Assembly: GCA_023413185.1 (NCBI GenBank) | Contig: JAEZQD010000001.1 | Location: forward strand, 1 to 6,562 | Length of the DNA: 6,562 nt | Direction: 5' to 3' | Source: Bacillota bacterium | GTDB taxonomy: Bacteria > Bacillota > Clostridia > Oscillospirales > Ruminococcaceae | Part shown: positions 1 to 6,492 of the stretch, one piece after another | How the letters are laid out: the number at the start of each line of letters is the position of its first letter | How positions within the stretch are numbered: the first letter of the stretch is position 1 | Program-made: the position numbers and the translations under genes | The notes under the pieces: generated by a model | What the model was told of the DNA's origin: nothing | Database searches by the model: none | The model's input: only the letters and a program-made list of their open reading frames with translations

Positions 1-521
1 TACAGCAGTTAACGCGCAACTATATTCTAACCTGCGCAGTTCTTTCGTGGATTATTGCGCAGATTATTAAAACAATACTTACCCTGATAACGACAAAGCG
101 TTTTGAGGTGGAGCGGCTTACAGGAGCTGGGGGAATGCCCAGCGCGCACTCCGCACTTGTTTGCTCGATGACACTTGCGGTAGCCCGAAAAGAGGGCTTC
201 GATTCCGCTTTGTTTGCCATTGCCATCATGTTTGCCGCAGTGGTGATGTACGATGCCATGGGCGTTCGCCGTGCGGCAGGTGAGCAAGCTAAGGTGCTAA
301 ACAAGATTGTTGTTATCTTTAAGCCTCACGACAACAAAGCCGTGACCGAGCAACAGCCAAACAAGGATAAGATACGTGCAAAACGCGATAAGGGCAAGAT
401 ACTAAAGCTTGACGATATGCAGTTTAAAAAGCTAAAGGAATACTTGGGACACACCCCGCTTGAGGTGTTGGCGGGTGCGCTGCTAGGCATAATAATTGCA
501 ATGGTCATACCGATGCGGTGA
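1..521 (+). CDS. DUF212 (divergent PAP2 family, YuiD-like) membrane protein, 5'-truncated by the window edge
   Basis: The frame is open from the first bases of the window (first whole codon at 3) to the TGA at 519-521, giving 172 visible residues. A GTG at 108 could be taken as the start, but the 35 codons before it encode a hydrophobic helix (about residues 8-30, containing YILTCAVLSWIIAQII) that matches the N-terminus of YuiD-type proteins. The true start therefore lies a few codons outside the window. Family landmarks are GGMPSAHS (residues 43-50), DAMGVRRAAGEQAKVLN (84-100) and GHTPLEV near the C-terminus, with hydrophobic segments at about 47-62, 68-85 and 152-171. The family is called divergent PAP2 because of its distant likeness to PAP2 phosphatases; its substrate is not established. 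Between the GVRRAAGEQ motif and GHTP lies a Lys-rich, probably cytoplasmic stretch (about 108-140) that looks longer than in B. subtilis YuiD. The stop is 38 nt before dxs, so co-transcription is likely. Family assignment is firm; function is unknown. Confidence 0.9.
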   Translation, partial: QQLTRNYILTCAVLSWIIAQIIKTILTLITTKRFEVERLTGAGGMPSAHSALVCSMTLAVARKEGFDSALFAIAIMFAAVVMYDAMGVRRAAGEQAKVLNKIVVIFKPHDNKAVTEQQPNKDKIRAKRDKGKILKLDDMQFKKLKEYLGHTPLEVLAGALLGIIIAMVIPMR

Positions 522-540
522 TGATCACAGAGTTCTTTTG

Positions 541-546
541 AAGGAG
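541..546 (+). promoter_or_regulatory. Shine-Dalgarno of dxs with long spacing
   Basis: AAGGAG is the only good ribosome binding sequence before dxs, but 13 nt separate it from the ATG at 560, more than the usual 5-9. No ATG, GTG or TTG lies in frame between them. The ATG is supported by the protein, because the Dxs N-terminus aligns naturally from there. The loose spacing may lower translation. Confidence 0.6.
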
Positions 547-559
547 TAACATACACATA

Positions 560-2428
560 ATGGATGATTATTCGTTGCTGACTCGGCTCAATCTCCCCGG
601 GGAACTAAAAAAGCTTAGCGGCAAGGAACTGGATATTGTTTGTAACGAAATTCGTGCATTACTGGTTGAAACGCTTTCTCGAACAGGCGGACATCTTGCA
701 TCCAACTTCGGCGCGGTGGAGCTTACGGTTGCGATCCATTCCGTGTTTGATTCGCCAAACGACACCATCTTGTTTGATGTTGGGCACCAATGCTATACCC
801 ATAAGATTCTAACCGGACGGCTAAGTGAGTTTCACACCCTGCGACAGGAGGGCGGAATCTCCGGGTTTCCGAAGTCAAAGGAGAGTGTGCATGACGCATT
901 TATTAGTGGTCATGCAGGCAATGCCATCTCTGCCGCACGCGGTATTGCATACGCCAAGACCTTAAAAGGAGAGCAGGGCAAGGTGGTAGCCGTAGTTGGC
1001 GACGGAGCCTTTACCAACGGTCTGACCTTTGAGGGGATTAACAACAACGCGGGACGCTCTGCGGAAAACCTGATTGTTATTCTTAACGATAACGCAATGT
1101 CCATCTCTAAAAATGAAGGGGCATTGGCCAAGCACCTAGCAAAAATCCGCTCCAGACCCAGCTACTTTGGGGCAAAGGATGTCACAAGGCGTGTGCTTAG
1201 ACGAATTCCATTGGTGGGCAAACCTGCTATTAGGCTGATTACAAAGGCAAAGACCGCCCTCAAGGAGTCTCTGTACCACAGCAACTACTTCGAGGCTTAC
1301 GGCTTTACCTACCTTGGTCCCGTGGATGGGCATGACGTTGCAAACCTGAAAAATGTGCTTGCGCGGGCAAAAAGCCTGCATGAACCTGTTTTTATTCATG
1401 TTGATACTGTAAAAGGCAAAGGCTTTACACATGCCGAGGAGAATCCCGGTGCATACCACGGCATATCTGCCGCCGACTTACTGCATACCGATAAGGCTGT
1501 GCAGTTGAATGAGGATAATTTTTCGTCATTTTGCGGTCGGTATCTGACCGACCTTGGCGATTCGGACAATCGCATCTGTACCGTAACCGCAGCGATGAAG
1601 TACGCTACCGGGCTGAATTATTTCAGTAAACGTCATCCCGAACGCTTTTTTGATGTCGGCATTGCAGAGGGTCACGGCGTAACCTTCAGTGCGGGGCTTG
1701 CCTCTAAAGGGCTGATTCCCGTATTTGCAGTTTACTCTACCTTTCTTCAGCGCGCCTATGACATGGTGTTGCATGACGCCGCGATAGAAAATACGCACCT
1801 CGTACTGGCAGTGGACCGTGCCGGGCTTGTGGGTGACGACGGAGAAACGCATCAAGGGCTGTTTGATGTTTCTCTTTTATCCTCGATACCCGGGGTTACG
1901 GTTTACTCACCTTGTTCGTATCGGGAATTGTCCCTTGCGATGTACGAAGCCATCTATCACACAAAAGGCGTGGTTGCCGTACGGTACCCCCGCGGTGGCG
2001 AGGCAAGTGTCGTCAAGGAAAAAGAGCCTGTACTGGATTATTCTCTTGATAAATCGGAGGATAAAAACGCAAACACACTTGTTGTAACCTACGGAAGGCA
2101 ATATGTACAGGTATTGGGTGCTAATGCGCATACCGACATTGCGTTTGATATCCTTAAGCTGACTCGCGTGCATCCGATTCCCGACGAAGTTGTTGCGCTT
2201 GCGATGGGATATCGCTGCGTTTTATTTGTCGAAGAGGGGATATTAAACGGCTCGGTTGCTGAGCATTTTCATACCCTACTTGCCGAAAACGGTTTTTGCG
2301 GACACTTTGCCATACGTGCCGTGAACAACCAGTTTGTTCCTCAGGCAAGCGTCGCCTCTCAGCTCAAAATGCTCGGGCTGGATGCCCAAGGTGTGGCAGG
2401 GTTTATTACAGCGGAGAGTGAACGGTAA
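560..2428 (+). CDS. dxs: 1-deoxy-D-xylulose-5-phosphate synthase (DXS)
   Basis: This cytoplasmic, thiamine diphosphate-dependent enzyme condenses pyruvate and glyceraldehyde-3-phosphate to DXP with loss of CO2, the entry step of the MEP isoprenoid pathway; DXP also feeds thiamine and pyridoxal synthesis. At 622 aa it has the family's usual length. The N-terminal TPP domain carries GGHLASNFG (43-51), DVGHQ (73-77), GDG (147-149) and NDN (176-178), the last two forming the TPP/Mg motif. The central pyrimidine-binding domain has DVGIAEGH with the expected catalytic Glu370, then YSTFLQRAYD (392-401), DRAGLVGDDGETHQG (419-433) with His431, and RYPRGG with Arg478. A transketolase C-terminal domain follows (about 500-620). 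Usually constant motifs vary: SGHAGNAIS (116-124) where GHxSTSIS is typical, GDGAFTNG for GDGALTGG, and AEGHGVTF for AEQHAVTF. All core catalytic residues remain, so I expect an active enzyme. The start is the ATG after an AAGGAG. tlyA follows 63 nt downstream. Confidence 0.97.
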   Translation: MDDYSLLTRLNLPGELKKLSGKELDIVCNEIRALLVETLSRTGGHLASNFGAVELTVAIHSVFDSPNDTILFDVGHQCYTHKILTGRLSEFHTLRQEGGISGFPKSKESVHDAFISGHAGNAISAARGIAYAKTLKGEQGKVVAVVGDGAFTNGLTFEGINNNAGRSAENLIVILNDNAMSISKNEGALAKHLAKIRSRPSYFGAKDVTRRVLRRIPLVGKPAIRLITKAKTALKESLYHSNYFEAYGFTYLGPVDGHDVANLKNVLARAKSLHEPVFIHVDTVKGKGFTHAEENPGAYHGISAADLLHTDKAVQLNEDNFSSFCGRYLTDLGDSDNRICTVTAAMKYATGLNYFSKRHPERFFDVGIAEGHGVTFSAGLASKGLIPVFAVYSTFLQRAYDMVLHDAAIENTHLVLAVDRAGLVGDDGETHQGLFDVSLLSSIPGVTVYSPCSYRELSLAMYEAIYHTKGVVAVRYPRGGEASVVKEKEPVLDYSLDKSEDKNANTLVVTYGRQYVQVLGANAHTDIAFDILKLTRVHPIPDEVVALAMGYRCVLFVEEGILNGSVAEHFHTLLAENGFCGHFAIRAVNNQFVPQASVASQLKMLGLDAQGVAGFITAESER

Positions 2429-2439
2429 ACAGGCATTAT

Positions 2440-2463
2440 CCAGCCCGAGGGATTTGAACCCCT
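2440..2463 (-). other. tRNA 3'-end-like fragment (T-arm plus acceptor strand), possible remnant
   Basis: Read on the minus strand, the dxs-tlyA gap contains AGGGG-TTCAAAT-CCCTC followed by GGGCTGG and an A. This has the layout of tRNA positions 49-73: five-base T-stem, canonical seven-base TTCAAAT T-loop, five-base return, seven-base acceptor strand and discriminator. The T-stem is imperfect (three G-C pairs, one G-T wobble, one A-C mismatch). No encoded CCA follows. The sequence further along the minus strand enters the start of tlyA and shows no D-arm, anticodon arm or matching 5' acceptor strand (CCAGCCC), so this is not a working tRNA gene. It may be a relic of a lost tRNA or of an element that carried a tRNA 3' end, or a chance resemblance. 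On the plus strand the same bases could form only a short hairpin without a T-tract. Confidence 0.4.
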
Positions 2464-2478
2464 TCCGATTATATTAAC

Positions 2479-2484
2479 AGGAGA
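2479..2484 (+). promoter_or_regulatory. Shine-Dalgarno fixing the GTG start of tlyA
   Basis: AGGAGA ends 7 nt before the GTG at 2492. No nearby in-frame ATG begins the S4 domain, so this site supports the GTG as the real start. Confidence 0.75.
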
Positions 2485-2491
2485 ACAACTG

Positions 2492-3307
2492 GTGAGTGAG
2501 CAAAAGCTTCGTTTGGACTCCCTGCTGGTGGAACGCGGTTTTGCGGCAAGCAGAGAGCGCGCCAAGGCGCTGATTATGGCGGGCATTGTGTATATCGATG
2601 AGCAAAAGGTCACAAAGCCCGGCGAAACAGTGAATTCACAATGTGCAATTCGTGTTGCCGGCAGTGATATTAAATATGTCAGCCGCGGCGGACTTAAGCT
2701 TGAAAAGGCGCTAAAGACCTTCCCGATTTGTTTAAACGGCAAGGTTTGCATGGATATCGGCGCATCCACCGGCGGTTTTTCCGATTGTATGCTGCAAAAC
2801 GGTGCGGAAAAGGTGTATGCGGTGGATGTCGGTTACGGTCAGCTTGCGTGGAAGCTGCGAACGGACGAGCGTGTAATTAACCTGGAGCGCACCAACATAC
2901 GCTACGTAACACGTGAGCATATTCCCGATGAGATCTCGTTTGCGAGCATCGACGTGTCCTTTATTTCGTTGACGCTGGTGCTTCCCGTCGCGCATTCTTT
3001 GCTTGCGGATGGGGGCGAAATCGTCTGCCTTGTTAAGCCGCAGTTTGAGGCAGGCAAGGGGAAGGTGGGAAAAAAGGGCGTTGTGCGTGAACCTGAAATC
3101 CACCTTGAGGTTGTAAACAGGATTGCCGAATTCGCGGTGCAAAACGGCTTTTTACTAATGGGCGCCGATTACTCACCGATTAAGGGTCCGGAAGGAAATA
3201 TAGAATACCTGTTTTACTTGAAGAAATCTCAAAACCCCGAGTTTTCACCGGATATCAATTTACAAGGGCTTGTAGAGCGTTCTCACCGACAGTTTAAAGA
3301 GGAATGA
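2492..3307 (+). CDS. tlyA: TlyA family rRNA 2'-O-methyltransferase (S4 domain + FtsJ-like domain)
   Basis: The family is often annotated as hemolysin A, but characterised members are S-adenosylmethionine-dependent 2'-O-methyltransferases acting on ribosomal RNA; in mycobacteria this determines capreomycin susceptibility. The 271 aa protein has an N-terminal S4 RNA-binding domain (about 5-65, opening with RLDSLLVERG) and a Rossmann-type FtsJ-like domain (about 66-245). The SAM-binding loop is DIGASTGGF (88-96), with VDVGYGQL (111-118) as the next strand motif. The K-D-K-E catalytic tetrad is visible at Lys69 (SRGGLKLEKAL), Asp154 (IDVSFISL), Lys182 (LVKPQFEAG) and Glu238 (GPEGNIEYL). A polar tail of about 25 residues follows. 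The start is GTG after AGGAGA. The gene sits 18 nt before nadK, consistent with one operon. Family and activity type are secure; the exact rRNA site modified cannot be read from sequence. Confidence 0.95.
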   Translation: MSEQKLRLDSLLVERGFAASRERAKALIMAGIVYIDEQKVTKPGETVNSQCAIRVAGSDIKYVSRGGLKLEKALKTFPICLNGKVCMDIGASTGGFSDCMLQNGAEKVYAVDVGYGQLAWKLRTDERVINLERTNIRYVTREHIPDEISFASIDVSFISLTLVLPVAHSLLADGGEIVCLVKPQFEAGKGKVGKKGVVREPEIHLEVVNRIAEFAVQNGFLLMGADYSPIKGPEGNIEYLFYLKKSQNPEFSPDINLQGLVERSHRQFKEE

Positions 3308-3313
3308 AGCTTG

Positions 3314-3320
3314 AAAGGAG
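3314..3320 (+). promoter_or_regulatory. Shine-Dalgarno fixing the ATG start of nadK
   Basis: AAAGGAG lies 5 nt before the ATG at 3326. An in-frame TTG at 3311 would place this site inside the coding sequence, so the ATG at 3326 is preferred. Confidence 0.8.
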
Positions 3321-3325
3321 CGCAT

Positions 3326-4183
3326 ATGAAGGCGTTTGTTATACCAAACCTCAACAAGCGCAGCGGGCTATCCTGCACGCGGGACGTATGCGCAGAGCTA
3401 AACCGCTGTGATATCACCCCCTGCATGGAGGATTGCGCGCAAAGCGAGTTTGGAGATGTGTGTTCCTGCTTTGCACCGTTTGATCTGCTCATTCGAGAAT
3501 GCGATGTGGTTATTACGGTTGGCGGTGACGGTACGCTTTTGCATGCGGCAAAGAAAGCGGCGTTTAACGGCAAGCCCATTATTGGGGTTAACGTCGGCAG
3601 ACTTGGCTTTATGACCATGCTGGAGCCTGCAGAGCTCAGCTTGCTTAACCAGCTTGCACTCGGCACATATCAAACCGAAACCCGCATGATGCTAGAGATA
3701 ACAAAGGTGTCACAGGACGGCACCAGTCAGCAGTATCACGCCTTAAACGATGCGGTTATATCAAAGGGATTATCCTCTAACATTATCGATCTCAAGCTTT
3801 GTTGCAATGATATATTGGTTAGCAGCTATCGTGCCGACGGCATCATCTTATCTACACCAACCGGTTCTACGGCATACAGCATGTCTGCCGGCGGACCCGT
3901 GATATCGCCCTGCATCGAGTCGATTGTTATGACGCCAATCTGCCCGCATTCCTTGTTATCCAGAACCATACTGTTTGCCCCCGACGATATTGTAAAGGTC
4001 ACCGGCTGTTACGATAACGGACATTTTAATGCCGACATGAATATCGATGGCGAAATCGAGGTCCCCATTCATCCAGGGGACACGGTAATCGTCCAACGGT
4101 CGGATATCACGGCGGAGTTTATCCGTCTTGACGACAAGAGCTTTTTTAGTGTGTTTAACAAGAAGATATTACTGCGCAGCTAG
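3326..4183 (+). CDS. nadK: NAD kinase (ATP/polyphosphate-NAD kinase family)
   Basis: NadK phosphorylates NAD+ at the 2' hydroxyl of its adenosine ribose and is the source of NADP in the cytoplasm. The 285 aa protein has the normal length. The diagnostic GGDGT motif is at residues 66-70 (ITVGGDGTLLHAA), followed by NVGRLGF (89-95), the ND pair (141-142) of the NAD-binding site, the glycine-rich DGIILSTPTGSTAYSMSAGGP (171-191) and TPICPHSL (203-210), then a beta-rich C-terminal part. The start is the ATG preceded by AAAGGAG, not the TTG five codons upstream; from that ATG the protein opens MKAFVIPN, as expected for the first strand. The N-terminal lobe is oddly rich in cysteine: eight (17, 22, 28, 33, 37, 46, 48, 59) in the first 60 residues. 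argR follows after 48 nt. Confidence 0.96.
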   Translation: MKAFVIPNLNKRSGLSCTRDVCAELNRCDITPCMEDCAQSEFGDVCSCFAPFDLLIRECDVVITVGGDGTLLHAAKKAAFNGKPIIGVNVGRLGFMTMLEPAELSLLNQLALGTYQTETRMMLEITKVSQDGTSQQYHALNDAVISKGLSSNIIDLKLCCNDILVSSYRADGIILSTPTGSTAYSMSAGGPVISPCIESIVMTPICPHSLLSRTILFAPDDIVKVTGCYDNGHFNADMNIDGEIEVPIHPGDTVIVQRSDITAEFIRLDDKSFFSVFNKKILLRS

Positions 4184-4216
4184 TGCGCGGCGTTCCGTGG
4201 CAAATCAACTGTGATG

Positions 4217-4222
4217 AAGGGA
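4217..4222 (+). promoter_or_regulatory. Shine-Dalgarno fixing the ATG start of argR
   Basis: AAGGGA ends 9 nt before the ATG at 4232. The upstream in-frame GTG (4211) and ATG (4214) have no purine-rich site before them and would add residues unlike the family N-terminus. Confidence 0.7.
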
Positions 4223-4231
4223 AGTACTGTT

Positions 4232-4687
4232 ATGAAGACCAAACGCCACGCAAAGATTTTGGAGCTTGTTTCCGAAACCCCCATCAACACACAGGAGGAG
4301 CTGCTTACTCTATTGCGCGAGGACGGCTATAATGTGACACAAGCAACCGTTTCGCGTGACATCAAAGAACTGAAGTTGATTAAGACCATGGGGGATAGCG
4401 GAAGCTACCAATATGCGGCCTCCGCGCGAGAAAAGGATCTCGACATTCAATACAACTTCCACAACCTGTTTGTCAAATCAGTGATTGGTATGGATTATGC
4501 GGGAAACATCGTATGCGTGAAGTGCTATACCGGTATGGCAAACGCCGCGTGTGCCGCATTTGATTCGCTGGACTGGCAGGGCGTGGTGGGCACCATAGCG
4601 GGGGATGATACCATATTCATCCTTACCCGTTCAGAGCAGATAGCTGCTGGGTTAAAAAAGGAACTGACTAAGCAGCTGGAGTCATAG
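4232..4687 (+). CDS. argR: Arginine repressor ArgR
   Basis: ArgR is a hexameric, arginine-responsive DNA-binding protein that represses arginine biosynthesis and, in Bacilli, activates catabolism (there called AhrC). From the preferred ATG the protein is 151 aa, close to B. subtilis at 149. The N-terminal winged helix-turn-helix (about 1-65) contains QEELLTLLREDGYNVTQATV and then SRDIKELKLIK, the near-invariant TQATVSRDIKEL recognition segment (36-47). A linker (about 65-78) leads to the oligomerisation and arginine-binding domain, whose hallmark GTIAGDDTIFIL (120-131) carries the Asp125-Asp126 pair expected to contact arginine. Two upstream in-frame starts (4211, 4214) are less likely. In Firmicutes argR is commonly found beside recN, as here (41 nt). 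No clear ARG box is visible in the gap upstream, so autoregulation is not supported by this window. Target genes cannot be seen. Confidence 0.96.
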   Translation: MKTKRHAKILELVSETPINTQEELLTLLREDGYNVTQATVSRDIKELKLIKTMGDSGSYQYAASAREKDLDIQYNFHNLFVKSVIGMDYAGNIVCVKCYTGMANAACAAFDSLDWQGVVGTIAGDDTIFILTRSEQIAAGLKKELTKQLES

Positions 4688-4717
4688 GTTTTTGTAGTAA
4701 TCATTAATCCAAACGGC

Positions 4718-4722
4718 AGGTG
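4718..4722 (+). promoter_or_regulatory. Shine-Dalgarno fixing the ATG start of recN
   Basis: AGGTG lies 6 nt before the ATG at 4729. The GTG at 4720, three codons upstream in the same frame, overlaps this site, so it is better read as part of the ribosome binding sequence. Confidence 0.65.
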
Positions 4723-4728
4723 ACAACC

Positions 4729-6399
4729 ATGCTTTCGGAACTGTTTATTGATAATGTTGCAATTATTGAGGAAGCCTCTATTCGGTTTGAACAGGGGTTT
4801 AATATCTTTACGGGCGAAACGGGCGCCGGTAAGTCTATCCTAATCGATGCCATCAATGCGGTTTTAGGCGAGAGAACCTCACGCGACCTCATCCGCACAG
4901 GGGCGTCCAAGGCAAACGTAACCGCACTGTTTACAGATATTTCGGAGGCTGTGCGCTCAAAGCTAATCGAGCTTGGGTACGAGCCGGAGCAGGATGGTTC
5001 GCTGTTAATCACCCGGGAGGTAACCACGGACGGACGCGCAAACTGCCGCATCTATTCAAAGCCCGCAACTGTTTCGATGCTGAGAGAGCTTGGCGAACAC
5101 CTTATTGATATCCATGGGCAGCACGACAGTCGTTTTCTGCTCGATGCCGACAAGCATACAAGATTTATCGATGCGTTTGGCGGGCTGACACCACTGCTTC
5201 GCGAGTATATCGACAGCTACATAGCCCTGCGGGAGCTTGAAAAGCGAATGCACGCCATCTCAACCGATGAATCGGAGAAGGCGCGTCGCATCGATCTGCT
5301 TACCTACCAGATTAACGAGATTGAGGAAGCGGCGCTGGAAGCCGGTGAAGAAGAGGCACTGATCTCCGAACGCAAACGCATTAACAATGCAACGCGTATA
5401 TTGGAAGCGTTAAGCACAGCCTATGAATCGCTTTCCGGCGCAGACGGTGCCGAAGGTGCGACGGGCTTAATCGGCGAAGCAGGACGCGTTTTAACCGAGA
5501 TTGCCCCGGTGTGTGAGGAGGTTGCGGATACAGCCCAGCGAATTCAGGAGATGTCTATGGAGCTTTCGGAGTTTGCGCATGACATCGGCTTAATGCTTGA
5601 CGAATTTGAGTACGACCCGCGCAATCTGGACAAGATAGAACATCGCCTTGACCTTATCTATCGTTTGAAAAAGAAATACGGCAGCAGCGTGGATGAGATT
5701 CTTGGGTATCTTGACACAATCCGCGCAGAGCTTGAGGAGATTGAGCTTTCCGACGAGCTGCTGCAGAGATTATCGGCGCAAAAAGCGCAAAAGCTTGCCC
5801 AAGCGCAGCAAGCGGCGGACAGTCTTTCTGTACGGCGCGATGAGGCGTCGGCTGAGTTTGCGCGACGGGTGAAGGAGGAACTGCGGTTTCTTGATATGCC
5901 AAACGTCGAGTTTACGATACATAATGAAAAGGGAACGCTTCGGGAGAATGGGATAGACAATATTCAGTTGCTTATCTCCACAAATCCGGGCGAGCCGCCC
6001 AAGCCCATAGCGAAGATTGCGTCGGGCGGTGAGCTTTCTCGCATTATGCTGGCGATTAAAACCGTGCTTGCGGGCACCGACGATGTGGATACCATGATTT
6101 TTGATGAGATTGATACGGGTGTCAGCGGCAGAGCGGCGCAAAAGATTGGGTTGAAGCTCAAGGAGATTGCATGCGGCAGGCAGGTTATCTGCGTGACGCA
6201 TCTTGCCCAGATAGCGGCACTTGGCGACCATCATATGCTCATAGAGAAGAAGGTGCAAAGCGGCAAAACCTTTACCGAGGTCACCGCGCTGGAGCGCAAT
6301 GCCCGTAAAGCCGAAATCGCCCGCATAATGGGCGGTGATGTCATCACAGAGCTAACCCTCTCGGGCGCGGACGAGCTGCTTCGGCTGGCGGGGCACTGA
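4729..6399 (+). CDS. recN: DNA repair protein RecN
   Basis: RecN is an SMC-like ATPase recruited early to DNA double-strand breaks, where it assists RecA-dependent recombinational repair. From the ATG at 4729 the protein has 556 aa (E. coli 553, B. subtilis about 576) and opens MLSELFIDNVAIIEE, the standard RecN start. The N-terminal ATPase half carries Walker A GETGAGKS (29-36) and the Q-loop region IDIHGQHD (126-133). The centre (about 155-390) is Glu/Lys/Arg-rich and alpha-helical, including the RecN-typical EYDPRNLDKIEHRLDLIYRL (304-323), and should form the two arms of a short antiparallel coiled coil. The C-terminal half has the ABC signature SGGELS (432-437), Walker B TMIFDEIDTG (455-464) and the His switch VTHLAQ (His491). 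All motifs are intact. It is the last gene of the run; a separate promoter starts 46 nt after its stop. No LexA/SOS-type site was noticed just upstream. Confidence 0.97.
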   Translation: MLSELFIDNVAIIEEASIRFEQGFNIFTGETGAGKSILIDAINAVLGERTSRDLIRTGASKANVTALFTDISEAVRSKLIELGYEPEQDGSLLITREVTTDGRANCRIYSKPATVSMLRELGEHLIDIHGQHDSRFLLDADKHTRFIDAFGGLTPLLREYIDSYIALRELEKRMHAISTDESEKARRIDLLTYQINEIEEAALEAGEEEALISERKRINNATRILEALSTAYESLSGADGAEGATGLIGEAGRVLTEIAPVCEEVADTAQRIQEMSMELSEFAHDIGLMLDEFEYDPRNLDKIEHRLDLIYRLKKKYGSSVDEILGYLDTIRAELEEIELSDELLQRLSAQKAQKLAQAQQAADSLSVRRDEASAEFARRVKEELRFLDMPNVEFTIHNEKGTLRENGIDNIQLLISTNPGEPPKPIAKIASGGELSRIMLAIKTVLAGTDDVDTMIFDEIDTGVSGRAAQKIGLKLKEIACGRQVICVTHLAQIAALGDHHMLIEKKVQSGKTFTEVTALERNARKAEIARIMGGDVITELTLSGADELLRLAGH

Positions 6400-6445
6400 T
6401 ACACGCATCATCCGGCGGTACCTTAGATAAATAGCCTTGCCGGTC

Positions 6446-6474
6446 TTGACAAAATGGGGCGACTCATTTATAAT
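6446..6474 (+). promoter_or_regulatory. Consensus vegetative (sigma-A type) promoter
   Basis: TTGACA (6446-6451) and TATAAT (6469-6474) are both exact consensus hexamers with the optimal 17 bp spacer. Transcription would begin at about 6481, a dozen bases before the T-box leader. It is the only promoter of this quality I see in the window. It is expected to be strong and constitutive, with control passed to the T-box. Confidence 0.9.
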
Positions 6475-6492
6475 TCATTCAAACAAATGCAT

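Noticed and set aside
108..521. DUF212 protein starting at GTG 108
   Set aside because: The frame is open to the left edge and the upstream codons encode the expected first membrane helix, so this is an internal codon.
1136..1855. Minus-strand open frames within dxs (and similar ones within tlyA, nadK and recN)
   Set aside because: They are antisense to strongly conserved genes, have no recognisable protein content, and arise from codon bias on the coding strand.
2447..2464. Plus-strand hairpin GAGGG / CCCTT as a terminator between dxs and tlyA
   Set aside because: The stem is short and is followed by CCGATTATATT, not a run of T; the bases are better explained as a tRNA-like fragment.
2470..2475. 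TATATT as a -10 element for a tlyA promoter
   Set aside because: No -35 hexamer at suitable distance: the bases 17 upstream read GAGGGA, and TTGAAC at 2454 is only 10 bp away.
2630..2639. Perfect palindrome GTGAATTCAC as an ArgR-type operator
   Set aside because: It lies inside the tlyA coding sequence, is only 10 bp long, and does not extend to a full ARG box; chance is the simplest explanation.
6412..6443. CCGGC ... GCCGG inverted repeat after recN as a possible intrinsic terminator
   Set aside because: The stem is only 5 bp (7 with G-T pairs), the loop is large, and no T-tract follows; the right arm runs into the promoter.
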